64,000 nucleotides of DNA from Caviibacterium pharyngocola (GCF_002795405.1 NZ_PHGZ01000013.1:62001-126000), one strand, 5' to 3'; shown: positions 50,771 to 62,615, counted from the stretch's first letter. Notes: generated from the sequence alone by a model not told the origin. Numbers and translations: made by a program.

Positions 50771-52015
50771 ATGACGAAAGAAACCGAATTACATTGTTCT
50801 TTTTGCGGAAAAATGCAAGAAGAAGTGGATAAATTGATTGCCGGCACTTCCGGTTATATTTGTAACGAATGTATCGAGCTTTGCCACGATATGTTGGTGA
50901 ACGCGGAAAGCGAAGCGAAAGACGAAGCGGAATCCGCCGAACAACAAGCCGAAACCCGTTTGCCGACCCCGCACGAAATTCGCGCTCATTTGGACGATTA
51001 TGTCATCGGGCAGGATTATGCTAAAAAAGTCTTGGCGGTTGCGGTGTATAATCACTACAAACGTCGCCAAACGCAGTATAAAAATAACGATGTGGAATTG
51101 GGCAAAAGTAATATCTTGTTAATCGGACCGACCGGCAGCGGCAAAACGCTGTTGGCGGAAACTTTAGCGCGAATGTTAAACGTGCCTTTTGCAATGGCGG
51201 ACGCGACGACATTGACGGAAGCGGGCTATGTCGGTGAAGATGTGGAAAACGTGTTGCAAAAATTGTTGCAAAATTGCGATTACGACATCGAAAAAGCCGA
51301 ACAGGGCATTATTTATATTGATGAAATCGATAAAATTACGCGTAAATCCGAAAATCCGTCGATTACTCGCGATGTCTCCGGCGAAGGCGTTCAGCAGGCG
51401 TTGTTGAAATTGGTGGAAGGCACGATTGCGTCTATCCCGCCTCAAGGCGGACGCAAACATCCGCAACAGGAAATGTTGCGCCTCGATACCTCGAAAATTT
51501 TATTTATTTGCGGTGGTGCATTTGCAGGTTTAGATAAAATTATCGAAAAACGTACTCATATCGGCAGCGGAATCGGCTTTGGTGCGGAAGTAAAAGGCGA
51601 ATCGGATAAAGCGAGCTTGACCGAATTGTTCAACCAAGTCGAACCTGATGATTTAATGAAATTCGGCTTAATTCCGGAATTTATCGGTCGTTTACCGGTG
51701 ATCGCGCCGCTAAGCGAATTGGACGAAGAAGCGCTGGTGAAAATCTTAACCGAGCCGAAAAATGCGCTCACCAAGCAATATCAAGTTTTGTTCGATTTGG
51801 AAAACGTCAAATTGGATTTCACGCCGGAAGCCTTGACCGCAATGGCGAAAAAAGCCCTCGAACGGAAAACCGGTGCACGCGGCTTGCGTTCGATTGTGGA
51901 AGGGTTATTGTTGGATACAATGTACGATTTACCTTCCTTGAAAGACTTGCAAAAAGTCACTGTGGAAGAAGAAACCGTTACCGAAAACAAAGCGCCGAAA
52001 TTGACGTTTAATTAA
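50771..52015 (+). CDS. clpX: ATP-dependent Clp protease ATPase subunit ClpX
   Basis: AAA+ unfoldase of 414 residues. N-terminal zinc domain [30 protein letters not shown] with four Cys; Walker [16 protein letters not shown]; pore loop [12 protein letters not shown]; Walker [12 protein letters not shown]; sensor region [19 protein letters not shown] and the C-terminal [20 protein letters not shown]. The ATG at 50771 follows GGAAAC; the upstream TTG at 50759 is unlikely. It starts 12 bases after clpP. Confidence 0.98.
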   Translation: MTKETELHCSFCGKMQEEVDKLIAGTSGYICNECIELCHDMLVNAESEAKDEAESAEQQAETRLPTPHEIRAHLDDYVIGQDYAKKVLAVAVYNHYKRRQTQYKNNDVELGKSNILLIGPTGSGKTLLAETLARMLNVPFAMADATTLTEAGYVGEDVENVLQKLLQNCDYDIEKAEQGIIYIDEIDKITRKSENPSITRDVSGEGVQQALLKLVEGTIASIPPQGGRKHPQQEMLRLDTSKILFICGGAFAGLDKIIEKRTHIGSGIGFGAEVKGESDKASLTELFNQVEPDDLMKFGLIPEFIGRLPVIAPLSELDEEALVKILTEPKNALTKQYQVLFDLENVKLDFTPEALTAMAKKALERKTGARGLRSIVEGLLLDTMYDLPSLKDLQKVTVEEETVTENKAPKLTFN

Positions 52016-52037
52016 CCGAAAAATCGCAAAGAAAATC

Positions 52038-52066
52038 GACCGCACTTTAAAAAGTGCGGTCTTGTT
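52038..52066. terminator. Bidirectional terminator after clpX
   Basis: GACCGCACTTT at 52038-52048 pairs with AAAGTGCGGTC at 52051-52061. Inverted uptake cores with a two-base spacer. It also lies just past the stop of the convergent CPBP gene. Confidence 0.9.
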
Positions 52067-52753
52067 TTAAGGAATTAACCACAACGGCAAGCCTAAGCCG
52101 AAAACGTCGAAAAAGGCGTGTGCTAACATAAAAGGTACTAAGTTGGTTAAACGAAAACGAAAGGCAAGGAAAATCAAGCCGAACAAGGTAATGCCGAGCG
52201 CCGAGGTGATACCTTGATAAGTGTGAAAAGAAAAACGCACGAACAGACTGAAAATCAAAACATAAGGCAAACGATTTTTCGATACGGCGAAAGCCAATCC
52301 TAAGAAAAACACTTCTTCATAAAATCCGTTTAACAATGAAAATAAAATCAGTGAGAGTGAAAAATAGCTAGAATATTCAATAGGTTGAGCGATTTCTTCT
52401 TCGACGATTTCAACAGTCGGCAGCGTTACATCGTAAAAAATTTGCGTAATTCCGCCGGCGATTAAAATCAGCGCAAGAGTTAAGAGCAGCGTATAACGAT
52501 CGAGCGACAGATGAAGACGGTGGAAATCGAATTTGCGCCAATAAAGATAAATGGCGGCAACGCTTAAGCTAACAAGCTCCAGATAAATCGAGCTTTTGTT
52601 ATCGCTGTCGCTAAAATCCAGATTCGTCGCAAGCTCCGCACCGCTTTGCTCAAGTTGTAAAAAACCGAGCAAAGAGAAAAAAATCGGTGCACCGAAGAAA
52701 ACCACACAAAGGAACAGCAAATCAACGAAGGTTAAATCATTTTGTTTTGGCAT
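52067..52753 (-). CDS. CPBP-family membrane protein (Abi/CAAX-like), altered motif 1
   Basis: 228 residues with six to eight TM segments. Signs of the CPBP/Rce1-like intramembrane glutamic protease family: EEVFFLGLAF (the EExxxR motif 1), RFSFHTYQG (the FxxxH motif 2), and MLAHAFFDVFG (the final HxxxD/N). However, the Arg that usually closes motif 1 (EExxxRG) is Leu here, so the activity is doubtful. A possible role in bacteriocin self-protection is only family knowledge. No helper gene is nearby; it lies convergent with clpX. Confidence 0.8.
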   Translation of the reverse strand: MPKQNDLTFVDLLFLCVVFFGAPIFFSLLGFLQLEQSGAELATNLDFSDSDNKSSIYLELVSLSVAAIYLYWRKFDFHRLHLSLDRYTLLLTLALILIAGGITQIFYDVTLPTVEIVEEEIAQPIEYSSYFSLSLILFSLLNGFYEEVFFLGLAFAVSKNRLPYVLIFSLFVRFSFHTYQGITSALGITLFGLIFLAFRFRLTNLVPFMLAHAFFDVFGLGLPLWLIP

Positions 52754-52946
52754 TGTATTTTCGCCTTTATGATAAAAATAACTAGCCTAAAGAAAATTCG
52801 CCGAATTGTAAATGCCTTGATTAAGTTTACGCTTTAGTTTGCGGATGTTCGGCGCTCAAGTTGAGTCGGGTTGAAAATCTCGTTAAAATAACACCGCACT
52901 TTTCACCGTTTGCAGACGGTTTCATTTTTCTTAGCAAGGATTTTTT

Positions 52947-55900
52947 ATGTCGCAACATCGTTTCGTCCACCTTCGCGTACACAGTGATTTTTCAATGATC
53001 AACGGTATCGCTAAAGTTAAACCTTTGGTGAAAGCTTGCGTGCAAAATGAAATGGTGGCGATGGCGTTGACGGATTTCACCAATTTTTGCGGCTTGGTGC
53101 GTTTTTACGGCGAAGCACTTTCTTCCGGCGTGAAGCCGATTGTCGGCGCGGATGTGTTGGTGAAAAGCGATTTACTCGGTGATGAATCCTTTGAATTGAC
53201 GTTATTAGCGAAAAATAATGAAGGTTATCACAATATCACCCTATTACTTTCCCAAGCCTACGAACGCGGCTATACGGATTTGCCTTATATTGATCAGCAA
53301 TGGTTGATCGACCATCGTGAAGGGATTATCGTGCTGTCCGGCGGGCGCAACGGCGATGTGGGCAAAAAATTATTGAAAAATAGCGCGGCGGATGTAGAAA
53401 GTGCGGTGCATTTTTATCAAACTTATTTTTCCGATCATTTTTATTTGACCCTCACGCGTACCGGACGCAGCGAAGAAGAAAGTTATATCCAAGCGGCACT
53501 CGCGCTTGCGCAAGAAAAAAATTTGCCGGTGGTGGCGACAAATGATGTTTGTTTTTTGCAAAAAGAGGATTTTGAGGCGCACGAAATTCGCGTGGCGATT
53601 CACGACAGTTATACCTTAGATGATCCGAAACGTCCTAAATTATACAGCGAACAGCAATATTTTCGTTCCGAGCAAGAAATGTGTGAGCTATTCGCCGATA
53701 TTCCTTCCGCCTTGGAGAACAGCGTACTTATCGCGCAACGTTGTAATGTGACGATTCGCTTAGGCGAGTATTTCCTACCGAAATTTCCGACCGGTGAATT
53801 AAGCACGGAAGATTATTTAGTTAAAAAAGCCAAAGAAGGATTGGAAGAACGCTTGATTTTTCTCTTTCCGGACGAAAAAGTGCGGTCGGAAAAACGTGCG
53901 GAATATGACGAGCGTCTGCAAGTCGAGTTAAACGTGATTAACCAAATGGGCTTTCCGGGCTATTTCTTGATCGTAATGGAGTTTATCCAATGGTCGAAGG
54001 ATAATGATATTCCGGTCGGGCCGGGGCGTGGTTCCGGTGCGGGATCCTTGGTGGCATACGCATTAAAAATCACCGATTTGGATCCTTTGGAATTCGATTT
54101 ACTATTCGAACGTTTCTTAAATCCGGAACGGGTGTCAATGCCCGATTTCGACGTGGATTTCTGTATGGACGGGCGCGATCGCGTGATCGAACACGTTGCG
54201 GAAACTTACGGGCGAGGCGCGGTTTCGCAAATTATTACCTTCGGAACAATGGCTGCAAAAGCGGTAATTCGTGATGTAGGGCGCGTGCTTGGGCATCCTT
54301 ACGGCTTTGTGGATCGTATTTCCAAACTGGTTCCGCCGGATCCGGGAATGACCTTGGCGAAGGCTTTTGAAGCAGAGCCGCGTTTACCGGAGATTTACGA
54401 TAGCGATGAGGAAGTAAAAGCGCTGATTGATATGGCACGCAAGCTGGAAGGGGTGACGCGTAATGCGGGGAAACACGCCGGCGGTGTGGTAATTTCGCCG
54501 AGTTTGATTACGGATTTCTCGCCGCTTTATTGCGATAGCGAAGGTAAGCATCCGGTGACGCATTTTGATAAAAATGATGTGGAATATGCCGGTTTGGTGA
54601 AGTTCGACTTCTTAGGTTTGCGGACGTTAACCATTATTAAATGGGCGTTGGATATGATCAACGCACGATTAAGTAAAGAAGGCAAACCCTTGGTCGATAT
54701 TAGTCGAATTCCGCTGGACGATCCGCAATCTTTCGCTTTGTTGCTCAATTCGGAAACTACTGCGGTATTCCAGCTAGAATCGCGCGGGATGAAGGATCTG
54801 ATCAAACGTCTGAAACCGGACTGTTTTGAGGACATCATCGCGTTGGTGGCGTTGTTCCGTCCGGGGCCTTTGCAATCCGGTATGGTGGATAACTTTATTC
54901 GTCGTAAACACGGCGAAGAGGAAATTTCTTATCCCGATGCGGAATATCAACATATCTCATTACAACCGATTTTAGAACCGACCTACGGCATTATTTTGTA
55001 TCAAGAACAAGTAATGCAAATCGCGCAAGTGCTGGCGGGTTATACGTTGGGCGGCGCGGATTTGTTGCGTCGTGCAATGGGTAAGAAAAAACCGGAAGAA
55101 ATGGCGAAACAACGTTCCGTATTCCAAGAAGGCGCCGAGAAAAACGGCATTAAAGGCGAGCTGGCGATGAAAATTTTCGACTTGGTGGAAAAATTTGCCG
55201 GCTATGGCTTTAACAAATCGCACTCGGCGGCTTATGCTTTGGTGTCTTACCAAACTTTATGGCTGAAAGCCCATTATCCGGCGGAATTTATGGCGGCGGT
55301 AATGACTTCGGAAATGGATAATACCGATAAAATCGTCGGACTTTACGACGAATGTCTGCGAATGGGCTTAACGGTTGTACCGCCGGATATTAACACCGGA
55401 AAACATCATTTCAGCGTGAACGACAACGGCGAAATCGTCTATGGTATCGGCGCGATTAAAGGCGTCGGCGAAGGCCCGATCGAAGCCTTGGTTTCCGCAC
55501 GCGAACAAGGCGGCATTTTTAAAGATCTCTTTGATTTATGCGCCAGAGTGGACTTAAAACGAATTAATCGACGCACCTTTGAAAGCCTGATTATGTCCGG
55601 TGCATTCGATAAATTAGGCCCACATCGCGCGGCATTATCGAAAAATTTGGAAGACGCCTTGCGCGCCTCCGATCAACACGCTAAAGACGAAGCTATCGGA
55701 CAAGCGGATATGTTCGGTGTATTAACGGAAAGTCCGGAAGACGTGGAAAATGCCTACGCCAACACGCCGCGCTGGACGGAAAAACAAGTTTTAGACGGCG
55801 AGCGAGAAACCTTAGGGTTATATTTAAGCAGTCATCCGATAAGTCGTTATTTAAAAGAATTATCCCATTACAGCTCAACGCGTTTAAAAGATCTGGTGCC

Positions 55901-56423
55901 GAATTATCGCGGGCAAATCAGCACCGCCAGCGGCTTAGTAGTCAATTCGCGTTTCGCCGTGACGAAAAAAGGAAATCGCCTCGGCATCGCAACCTTAGAC
56001 GATCGCTCAGGACGTTTAGACATCACCTTATTTGGCGAATCACTCGAACGATTCGGCGATAAATTACAAAAAGACAGCGTCATCATCGTCTCCGGACAAG
56101 TGAGTTTCGACGATTTCTCCCAAGGACTAAAAATGTCCGTGCGTGATTTAATGACGTTAGACGAAGCCCGCAGCCGCTACGCCAAAAGCCTCGCGCTCAG
56201 TTTATCGCAAGAGCAAATAACCGCTGCGTTTATCAAACAATTAAAAACAACCCTCAGTCCTTACAGCGGCGGCTCATTACCGATTAATATCTATTACCAA
56301 AGCCCGCAAGGTCGCGCATTACTACGCTTTGGCGTACAATGGTCAATTAACCCGACGGACGAACTCTTAACCACTCTCATCGAAATGCTGGGCGAAAGTG
56401 CGGTGGAATTGGAGTTTGAATAG
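52947..56423 (+). CDS. dnaE: DNA polymerase III alpha subunit DnaE
   Basis: Replicative polymerase of 1158 residues. N-terminal PHP domain ([24 protein letters not shown]), polymerase region with the catalytic Asp residues in [44 protein letters not shown], and [34 protein letters not shown]; beta-clamp motif IGQADMFGV (about residue 914); OB domain at about 985-1070. Own promoter region with an uptake core; AAGGA before the ATG. Followed by a strong terminator. Confidence 0.99.
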   Translation: MSQHRFVHLRVHSDFSMINGIAKVKPLVKACVQNEMVAMALTDFTNFCGLVRFYGEALSSGVKPIVGADVLVKSDLLGDESFELTLLAKNNEGYHNITLLLSQAYERGYTDLPYIDQQWLIDHREGIIVLSGGRNGDVGKKLLKNSAADVESAVHFYQTYFSDHFYLTLTRTGRSEEESYIQAALALAQEKNLPVVATNDVCFLQKEDFEAHEIRVAIHDSYTLDDPKRPKLYSEQQYFRSEQEMCELFADIPSALENSVLIAQRCNVTIRLGEYFLPKFPTGELSTEDYLVKKAKEGLEERLIFLFPDEKVRSEKRAEYDERLQVELNVINQMGFPGYFLIVMEFIQWSKDNDIPVGPGRGSGAGSLVAYALKITDLDPLEFDLLFERFLNPERVSMPDFDVDFCMDGRDRVIEHVAETYGRGAVSQIITFGTMAAKAVIRDVGRVLGHPYGFVDRISKLVPPDPGMTLAKAFEAEPRLPEIYDSDEEVKALIDMARKLEGVTRNAGKHAGGVVISPSLITDFSPLYCDSEGKHPVTHFDKNDVEYAGLVKFDFLGLRTLTIIKWALDMINARLSKEGKPLVDISRIPLDDPQSFALLLNSETTAVFQLESRGMKDLIKRLKPDCFEDIIALVALFRPGPLQSGMVDNFIRRKHGEEEISYPDAEYQHISLQPILEPTYGIILYQEQVMQIAQVLAGYTLGGADLLRRAMGKKKPEEMAKQRSVFQEGAEKNGIKGELAMKIFDLVEKFAGYGFNKSHSAAYALVSYQTLWLKAHYPAEFMAAVMTSEMDNTDKIVGLYDECLRMGLTVVPPDINTGKHHFSVNDNGEIVYGIGAIKGVGEGPIEALVSAREQGGIFKDLFDLCARVDLKRINRRTFESLIMSGAFDKLGPHRAALSKNLEDALRASDQHAKDEAIGQADMFGVLTESPEDVENAYANTPRWTEKQVLDGERETLGLYLSSHPISRYLKELSHYSSTRLKDLVPNYRGQISTASGLVVNSRFAVTKKGNRLGIATLDDRSGRLDITLFGESLERFGDKLQKDSVIIVSGQVSFDDFSQGLKMSVRDLMTLDEARSRYAKSLALSLSQEQITAAFIKQLKTTLSPYSGGSLPINIYYQSPQGRALLRFGVQWSINPTDELLTTLIEMLGESAVELEFE

Positions 56424-56442
56424 TTTAATAGATGGTGAATAG

Positions 56443-56476
56443 AAACAAAGGGAACCTTACTTCCCTTTGTTTCATT
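56443..56476. terminator. Bidirectional terminator, dnaE / sdaA
   Basis: AAACAAAGGGAA at 56443-56454 and TTCCCTTTGTTT at 56461-56472: perfect 12-base arms, six-base loop. It serves both convergent genes. Confidence 0.93.
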
Positions 56477-56480
56477 CCGA

Positions 56481-57845
56481 CTACGAGCAAACCACTTTCA
56501 CTGCCAAGCCGCCTTGTGAGGTTTCGCGGTATTTGGCGTTCATATCTTTGCCGGTTTCGTACATTGTTTCGATCACTTTGTCTAAGCTGACGCGTGGGAT
56601 GGTGGTGCGGCGGAGTGCCATTCTGCTGGCGTTAATCGCTTTTACCGAGGCGATGGCGTTGCGTTCGATGCAAGGGACTTGAACTTGTCCGCCGACCGGG
56701 TCGCAGGTAAGCCCTAAGTTGTGTTCCATTGCAATTTCTGCGGCGGTGCACACTTGTTCCGGACTGCCACCTAAGATTTCTGCCAAACCTGCCGCTGCCA
56801 TTGAGCAAGCAACGCCGACCTCGCCTTGGCAGCCGACTTCAGCGCCGGAAATGGAGGCATTCATTTTATAGAGCGATCCGATCATTCCGCACGCCAGTAA
56901 ATAGCGTTCGATAATTTCCGGTGTGAGCGGTGAAATAAATTTTTCGTAATAGGCTAAAACTGCCGGGATAATGCCGCAGGCGCCGTTGGTCGGTGCGGTG
57001 ACGACGCGCCCACCGGCGGCGTTTTCTTCGTTGACGGCGAGAGCGAACATATTCACCCAATCAATCACTTTCATTGGATCGTTTGACAATCCGTTATTTG
57101 CCTGTAACATTCGATAAAGCGTGGCGGCGCGGCGCGGCACTTTTAATGGACCGGGCAATAAACCTTCCGTGTTGATTCCGTGCGCGATGCAGGTGCTCAT
57201 CGTTTGCCAAACTTGTTGTAAATGTGAACTGAGCGCTTCTTTTCCGTGCAAAGCAATTTCATTTTGTAACATTACGCTGGAAAGCGCCAAGCCGTTTTCT
57301 TGACAATGATGAAGAATATCCGCCGAATTTCGATAGGGATAAGGCACGCTGACGGGTTGTTTTTCTTCTTGGTGAAAATGTGTTTCATCAACAATAAAAC
57401 CGCCGCCGATAGAATAATAGGTTTGTTGATAAATCGTTTTATCGCCAGCCAATGCGCTGAGGGTCATTCCGTTTTCGTGCAAAGGTAAGAAGGTTTTATG
57501 AAAGATCATATTTTGGGAAAAATCGAATTTCACCGTTTTTTCACCTTGATTAAGCGGTAAAAGTGCGGTGCGTTTTACTTCGGAAATAAAATGCGGAATC
57601 AAATCAATATCCACATTATGCGGCAGATAGCCGGCGAGTCCCATAATTATTGCAATATCGGTATTGTGTCCCTGTCCGGTCATAGAGAGCGAGCCGTACA
57701 CATCAACTTTTAACTCGGTGACGGAATCGAACAGGTTTTGCCGAATTAAATCATCAATAAATTGTTTACCGGCTTTCATCGGTCCGACGGTGTGCGAACT
57801 GGACGGTCCGATCCCGATTTTAAACATATCAAAAACGCTAATCAT
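56481..57845 (-). CDS. sdaA: L-serine ammonia-lyase SdaA
   Basis: Iron-sulfur L-serine dehydratase of 454 residues: serine gives pyruvate and ammonia. N-terminal beta domain [26 protein letters not shown], alpha domain with [42 protein letters not shown] and [24 protein letters not shown], which hold the Fe-S cysteines. Final residues AVKVVCS carry the conserved tail Cys. Works with SdaC upstream, 84 bases away with a hairpin between. Confidence 0.98.
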   Translation of the reverse strand: MISVFDMFKIGIGPSSSHTVGPMKAGKQFIDDLIRQNLFDSVTELKVDVYGSLSMTGQGHNTDIAIIMGLAGYLPHNVDIDLIPHFISEVKRTALLPLNQGEKTVKFDFSQNMIFHKTFLPLHENGMTLSALAGDKTIYQQTYYSIGGGFIVDETHFHQEEKQPVSVPYPYRNSADILHHCQENGLALSSVMLQNEIALHGKEALSSHLQQVWQTMSTCIAHGINTEGLLPGPLKVPRRAATLYRMLQANNGLSNDPMKVIDWVNMFALAVNEENAAGGRVVTAPTNGACGIIPAVLAYYEKFISPLTPEIIERYLLACGMIGSLYKMNASISGAEVGCQGEVGVACSMAAAGLAEILGGSPEQVCTAAEIAMEHNLGLTCDPVGGQVQVPCIERNAIASVKAINASRMALRRTTIPRVSLDKVIETMYETGKDMNAKYRETSQGGLAVKVVCS

Positions 57846-57865
57846 ATTTTTCTCGTTATGGTAAA

Positions 57866-57886
57866 AGCCCTTTAAATTAAAGGGCT
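57866..57886 (-). terminator. Hairpin between sdaC and sdaA
   Basis: AGCCCTTTAA (57866-57875) and TTAAAGGGCT (57877-57886) are inverted around one base. On the minus strand no long T-run follows; it may protect the sdaC message or lower sdaA expression. Confidence 0.6.
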
Positions 57887-57929
57887 GAATATTGTTATTA
57901 TGAAAAAGGGCGCTATTCTACATTAATTT

Positions 57930-59171
57930 CTAGAATAAACCATAGATCACTGCGGAAATGGCGATTAATCCCATTACGGTGACGAAAACGTTACTGAATT
58001 GACCTTGATAACGTTGCATTGCCGGAATTTTACGAATAGCGTACATCGGCATAATAAAGAGGATTGCCGCGATAATCGGACCGCCGAAAGATTCGATTAA
58101 GCCTAAAATACTCGGATTAATAATTGCCACGCCCCAAAGTGTGAACAAGAAGAAAAGTGCGGTCAAATAATTCAATTTTTTGCGATTGATTTTTTTGTCA
58201 TCACGCATTTTAATGAAAAGCCCTTCCAAACCTTCTTTTGCGCCTAAATAATGCCCGAAGAAGGAACTTGTAATCGCTAAAAATGCAACGAACGGGCCTA
58301 AATAGGAAATATAAGGATTGTCGAATTTATTGGCTAAGAATGACAAAATACTGATATTTTGACTTTTTGCTAAGGTTAATTCTTGCGGCGTTAAGGTTAA
58401 TACGCAGCTAAAAACAAAGAACATTACGAAAACCAGTAAAATAGTCGCCGTGCCTTTGAGGGTGTGACCGGCGTGTTTTTCGGTTAATTCCAAATCTTTG
58501 TATTGGCGTTGTTGCGATTGGGAAAAGGAAGAAATTGCCGGCGAATGGTTAAAAGAAAACACTAAAACCGGAATGGTTATCCATAATGTGGTGATAAATC
58601 CTTGTGCCGTCGGCATTTCGTGCAGCATTGAAGTATTCCATTCGGGAATTAAATAAATGGATAAGGCGAATAAAATTAAAACCAACGGATAGACTAATAA
58701 CTCGGTGATTTTTAACATAATTTTTTCGTCCATTAACATTACCGAAATGAGTGACGCGATCAATACGAAAGATAGTAAGGCGCGATTTGGCGAAGCTAAA
58801 CCAAGTTGGTTGACGATGAAGGAATCCACCGTATTGGTGATACCGTTGCCGTAAATCAATAAAATCGGGAAAATGGCAAAAAAGTAGAGTAGGGTAATCA
58901 ATTTACCGGCATTTTTGCCGAAATGTTCTTCAACCACATCGGTAATGTCGCTGCCCGGTACGGAAGAAGAAAGCACGAAACGCGAGAGGGCGCGGTGGGC
59001 TAAAAAGGTCATCGGACCTACAAGAATTGCCATTACAACCAACGGCCAGAAACCACCCATTCCGGCGTTAATCGGTAAAAATAAAACGCCGGCGCCCACA
59101 GCCGTACCGAATAAATTTAACGCCCATAAAAGATCGAATTTGTTCCATTTTATAGATGTATTTTTAGACAT
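57930..59171 (-). CDS. sdaC: Serine transporter SdaC
   Basis: Inner-membrane proton-serine symporter of the HAAAP family with 11 TM segments. The start at 59171 ([33 protein letters not shown]) with GGGGA before it gives 413 residues, close to E. coli SdaC (429); the frame runs on to 59294 but that part is not family-like. [21 protein letters not shown] is the substrate-binding first [19 protein letters not shown] is a family hallmark. It imports the serine that SdaA degrades. Confidence 0.96.
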   Translation of the reverse strand: MSKNTSIKWNKFDLLWALNLFGTAVGAGVLFLPINAGMGGFWPLVVMAILVGPMTFLAHRALSRFVLSSSVPGSDITDVVEEHFGKNAGKLITLLYFFAIFPILLIYGNGITNTVDSFIVNQLGLASPNRALLSFVLIASLISVMLMDEKIMLKITELLVYPLVLILFALSIYLIPEWNTSMLHEMPTAQGFITTLWITIPVLVFSFNHSPAISSFSQSQQRQYKDLELTEKHAGHTLKGTATILLVFVMFFVFSCVLTLTPQELTLAKSQNISILSFLANKFDNPYISYLGPFVAFLAITSSFFGHYLGAKEGLEGLFIKMRDDKKINRKKLNYLTALFFLFTLWGVAIINPSILGLIESFGGPIIAAILFIMPMYAIRKIPAMQRYQGQFSNVFVTVMGLIAISAVIYGLF

Positions 59172-59426
59172 AGAAGTCCCCACAATTTTGTTTGTTTTTA
59201 GGATTTTATTTTTGCTTTTATTGAAAATGACGTGATTCATAAGGAAAACACCACTTTCGTGCGGAATATTATGCGTATTATGAGCGGATTTCAAATAAAG
59301 ATATTTGATTTGTGAGAATGATCGAATTTTTATAATGAGGTTGATTAAAGAATGATAGGTTGTTTACTTATTTTTAACATTATAAATTAACTGAGAAACG
59401 CTGTTATTTAACTAACAAAAAAGAAA
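59172..59426. other. Intergenic region upstream of sdaC
   Basis: AT-rich, no RNA gene seen. The in-frame upstream extension of sdaC (to 59294) is probably leader. A promoter for sdaC is expected but not clear. Confidence 0.45.
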
Positions 59427-59456
59427 AAACAGCGTTGATGAATCCGCTGTTTTTCT
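59427..59456 (-). terminator. Terminator after the glutamine amidotransferase gene
   Basis: AAACAGCG at 59427-59434 pairs with CGCTGTTT at 59445-59452. On the minus strand it is 44 bases past the stop and ends in a T-run. Confidence 0.85.
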
Positions 59457-59495
59457 TATTTTTTCACCGCACTTTTGGCAGCATTATTATTGGCG

Positions 59496-60323
59496 TTATG
59501 CCGCTTGCGCACAACCGAGCGTGCCGTCGTCAGGTAGTTGTTTCGGCGTGCCGATCACTTCGGCAATTTTGTCCCCTTCTTTAAACAAGACGAAGCCGCC
59601 GTGTTCCATTTTGGTCCAAACTTCGTCTTTAGTGAGCGGGAACGTGGCGATAATAGTAACTTTGTCACCTTCTTTCGTATGATCGCGAAAATCAATCACA
59701 CCGTCATCATCAATCCGCCGTGCTTTACCGAAAGGCGCTTGGCGTGTGAGGTAGTGCAGATTCGTCGAACAATGGGCGATCATCCATTCGCCGTTGGATA
59801 AAATAAAGTTAAACGTACCTTTATCGGCGAGTTCGGCGGTAATGTCTTGAATAGCGGTAAAAATTTCTTGTTCCGTCGGTTTTTTGCGAAAACGATTTTT
59901 CAGCTGTTCCGCCATATAACAAAAGGCGGTTTCCGAATCCGTCGAGCCGATCGGTTGGCAAAAACTTTCCGACATATCCGGCAAGTCGGTCAAATTACCA
60001 TTATGCGCGAACACCCAATTTTCGCCCCAAATTTCGCGAATAAACGGGTGGGTATTTTCAATATTCACTTCGCCTTGAGTCGCTTTGCGAATATGTGCGA
60101 TCACGTTTAAGGATTTTATATTGTATTGTTTCACACAATCGGCAATCGGTGAGGAATGTCCCGGACGATTGTCGCGGAAGATCCGCACGCCTTTTCCTTC
60201 GAAAAATGCTATCCCAAAACCGTCCGAATGGCTGTCGGTTAAGCCGGCGCGGCGGCGAAAGCCTTCAAAAGAAAACACAATGTCCGTCGGTGTGTTGCAG
60301 TTCATTCCTAATAATTGGCACAT
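59496..60323 (-). CDS. yafJ: Class II glutamine amidotransferase, YafJ type
   Basis: 275 residues of the Ntn-hydrolase fold. The catalytic Cys is residue 2 (MCQLLGMNCNTPTDIVFSFEGFRRRAG, where the N-terminal Met must be removed). GFGIAFFEGKGVRIFRDN, NVIAHIRKATQGEVNIENTHPFIRE and WVFAHNGNLTD give the glutamine pocket. GSTDSETAFCYM follows. It contains only the glutaminase domain, so the ammonia acceptor partner is unknown; E. coli YafJ also lacks a known role. Single-gene unit. Confidence 0.93.
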   Translation of the reverse strand: MCQLLGMNCNTPTDIVFSFEGFRRRAGLTDSHSDGFGIAFFEGKGVRIFRDNRPGHSSPIADCVKQYNIKSLNVIAHIRKATQGEVNIENTHPFIREIWGENWVFAHNGNLTDLPDMSESFCQPIGSTDSETAFCYMAEQLKNRFRKKPTEQEIFTAIQDITAELADKGTFNFILSNGEWMIAHCSTNLHYLTRQAPFGKARRIDDDGVIDFRDHTKEGDKVTIIATFPLTKDEVWTKMEHGGFVLFKEGDKIAEVIGTPKQLPDDGTLGCAQAA

Positions 60324-60490
60324 AAAATAGTTTATCCGTCTAAAAATTAAACCTTATTTTTCTGTCATTGATTTAACACGATAATCGGCGGAAATTCAAT
60401 ATAACTTTTAGATTAAAAGATTACATTAAATAACTTATGGCTATTTGTTTCGGCGGGTAATGAGGGAAAAAGTGCGGTGATAAAAATGAA

Positions 60491-60514
60491 AAACCTCATC
60501 CGGAGATGAGGTTT
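60491..60514 (-). terminator. Terminator after tRNA-Ala
   Basis: AAACCTCATC (60491-60500), CGGA, GATGAGGTTT (60505-60514); on the minus strand a T-run follows. Six bases beyond the tRNA 3' end. Confidence 0.93.
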
Positions 60515-60520
60515 AAAATT

Positions 60521-60596
<76 letters not shown>

Positions 60597-60608
60597 GTAA
60601 TGGCGGTA

Positions 60609-60637
60609 ATGATAAATTCCGCCGTTAAGGCTGTCAA
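60609..60637 (-). promoter_or_regulatory. Promoter of tRNA-Ala
   Basis: On the minus strand, TTGACA (60637-60632), 17 bases, TATCAT (60614-60609). It ends 12 bases before the tRNA. Confidence 0.85.
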
Positions 60638-60673
60638 CACTAATTCGTAAATATTGTGTCGGAAGATTAAATA

Positions 60674-62116
60674 TTAAGCGTTTTGTGATTGGATAAACTC
60701 GATTGCCTTTTGAATGCGAGCTAAAGTGCGTTCACGTCCGATACCTACTAAGGTGACGTCCATCGACGGCGATTGTCCCGCACCGGTAACGGCGACGCGT
60801 AACGGCATTCCGACTTTGCCCATTCCGATTTCAAGTTCGGCAGCGGTTTGCTCGATGGCTTCGTGCGTGCCGTGCAAATCCCAAACGGAAAGTGCGGTCA
60901 ATTTTTCTTTTACTTTTTGTAGCGGTTCGACGGCGGCGGATTTAAAGTGTTTTTTCACCGCACTTTCGTCATAAGCATCGAATTCTTCAAAGAAATAACG
61001 GCTGGCGCTCGCCATTTCTTTCAAGGTTTTGCAACGTTCCGCCAACATTGTGACGATTTCGCTTAAACTTGGGCCTTGAGAAATATCGATGCCTTGGTTT
61101 TGGTAATGCCATTGCAAATGTTTCGCCACATAATCCGCCGGTAATTCGCGAATATAATGGTGGTTTAACCAAAGAAGTTTTTCAGTATTAAATGCGCTTG
61201 CGGATTTGCTGACGGAATGTAAATCGAACAGTTCGATCATTTCTTCACGGCTGAAGATTTCTTGATCGCCGTGTCCCCAGCCTAGGCGAACAAGATAATT
61301 CACCAAGGCTTCCGGCAAATAGCCGTCGTCGCGATATTGCATTACGCTGACTGCGCCGTGGCGTTTGGATAATTTCTGACCGTCGTCGCCCAAAATCATC
61401 GAAACGTGCGCGTAAGTCGGGATCGGCGCGCCGAGCGCTTGTAAAATGTTGATTTGGCGAGGCGTATTGTTAATGTGATCTTCACCACGAACAACGTGCG
61501 TGATGCCCATATCCCAGTCATCGACGACTACGCAGAAATTATACGTCGGTGAACCGTCCGTGCGGCGAATAATCAAATCGTCCAATTCTCCGTTGCTGAT
61601 TTCGATACGACCGCGTACCGCATCTTCAAACACAACGGAACCTTCGGTCGGATTTTTGAAACGCACAACGTGCGGTTCGTTTTCCGAATGGCTGTGATCG
61701 CCTAAACAATGACGGTCATAACGCGGTTTTTCTTTGTTTTGCTCTTGATGATGACGTAATTCTTCCAAGCGTTCTTTCGAACAATAACAACGATATGCCA
61801 ACCCTTGTTCAAGCATTTGATCGATCACTTGATTGTATCGATCAAAACGTTTGGTTTGATAATAAGGACCGTGTTCCCAAGCTAAATTTAACCATTCCAT
61901 TCCTTCCAAAATCGCTTGAGTAGCTTCCGGCGTGGAGCGCTCTAAATCGGTATCTTCAATACGCAACACAAATTCGCCTTGATTGTGTTTGGCATAAAGC
62001 CAAGAATATAATGCGGTTCTTGCCCCGCCGACGTGCAAATATCCGGTCGGGCTTGGCGCGAAACGAGTGCGCACTTTGACATTTGGATCCAAATCGAATA
62101 AAGATTCTAATTTCAT
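60674..62116 (-). CDS. gltX: Glutamyl-tRNA synthetase GltX
   Basis: Class-I synthetase that charges tRNA-Glu. The start at 62116 ([31 protein letters not shown]) gives 480 residues; the ORF is open 24 bases further but that part has no site. HIGH-like motif [18 protein letters not shown]-like motif [13 protein letters not shown] (residues 240-252), zinc-site region [11 protein letters not shown]...CLGDH (Cys-Cys-...His), and [19 protein letters not shown]. The C-terminal anticodon-binding part is complete. Single-gene unit. Confidence 0.98.
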   Translation of the reverse strand: MKLESLFDLDPNVKVRTRFAPSPTGYLHVGGARTALYSWLYAKHNQGEFVLRIEDTDLERSTPEATQAILEGMEWLNLAWEHGPYYQTKRFDRYNQVIDQMLEQGLAYRCYCSKERLEELRHHQEQNKEKPRYDRHCLGDHSHSENEPHVVRFKNPTEGSVVFEDAVRGRIEISNGELDDLIIRRTDGSPTYNFCVVVDDWDMGITHVVRGEDHINNTPRQINILQALGAPIPTYAHVSMILGDDGQKLSKRHGAVSVMQYRDDGYLPEALVNYLVRLGWGHGDQEIFSREEMIELFDLHSVSKSASAFNTEKLLWLNHHYIRELPADYVAKHLQWHYQNQGIDISQGPSLSEIVTMLAERCKTLKEMASASRYFFEEFDAYDESAVKKHFKSAAVEPLQKVKEKLTALSVWDLHGTHEAIEQTAAELEIGMGKVGMPLRVAVTGAGQSPSMDVTLVGIGRERTLARIQKAIEFIQSQNA

Positions 62117-62243
62117 TCTAATTAACCTTATTTTTAGCAAAATAAACGAGGCGTATTGTACTATGTCTTGCGTGAATTCCTAACAAGAAATATCGATTTA
62201 TGCCTATTTTTGCGACAATCAAGCAAAAAAACGTAAAAATCTA

Positions 62244-62271
62244 TTGACTGTATTCGGAGAATATTTATAAT
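62244..62271 (+). promoter_or_regulatory. Promoter of the tRNA-Val cluster
   Basis: TTGACT, 16 bases, TATAAT: near-consensus, 17 bases before the first tRNA. The same -35 (TTGACT) and spacing as the tRNA-Pro promoter. Confidence 0.87.
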
Positions 62272-62288
62272 GCCACTCCACAACGTAA

Positions 62289-62364
62289 GGGCGATTAGCT
62301 CAGTTGGGAGAGCACCTCCCTTACAAGGAGGGGGTCACTGGTTCGAGACCGGTATCGCCCACCA
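62289..62364 (+). tRNA. tRNA-Val (anticodon TAC), copy 1
   Basis: 76 bases with encoded CCA. Acceptor GGGCGAT/ATCGCCC, anticodon stem CTCCC/GGGAG around TTACAAG (anticodon TAC), T-arm with GGTTCGAGACC. First of three identical copies. Confidence 0.98.
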
Positions 62365-62402
62365 CTTTCCAAGTGCTTTACGTTGAATGCTTAAACTGAC
62401 GA

Positions 62403-62478
62403 GGGCGATTAGCTCAGTTGGGAGAGCACCTCCCTTACAAGGAGGGGGTCACTGGTTCGAGACCGGTATCGCCCACCA
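62403..62478 (+). tRNA. tRNA-Val (anticodon TAC), copy 2
   Basis: Identical to copy 1 over all 76 bases. 38 unrelated spacer bases lie between the two. Same transcript is likely. Confidence 0.98.
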
Positions 62479-62539
62479 CTCTTCAGTTTAGCTTCCCATT
62501 CGGTTATGCCGAATCCGATAAGCCGTAAGGCAGTCTGTC

Positions 62540-62615
62540 GGGCGATTAGCTCAGTTGGGAGAGCACCTCCCTTACAAGGAGGGGGTCACTGGTTCGAGAC
62601 CGGTATCGCCCACCA
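62540..62615 (+). tRNA. tRNA-Val (anticodon TAC), copy 3
   Basis: Identical to copies 1 and 2. 61 spacer bases after copy 2. The glycosyltransferase gene begins about 55 bases downstream. Confidence 0.98.

Noticed and set aside
59172-59294. Longer N-terminus of SdaC
   Set aside because: The extra 41 residues do not fit the family, and the ATG at 59171 has a good ribosome-binding site.
62289-62615. Possible CRISPR-like array
   Set aside because: Three 76-base identical repeats with spacers of 38 and 61 bases are complete tRNA-Val genes with CCA ends.
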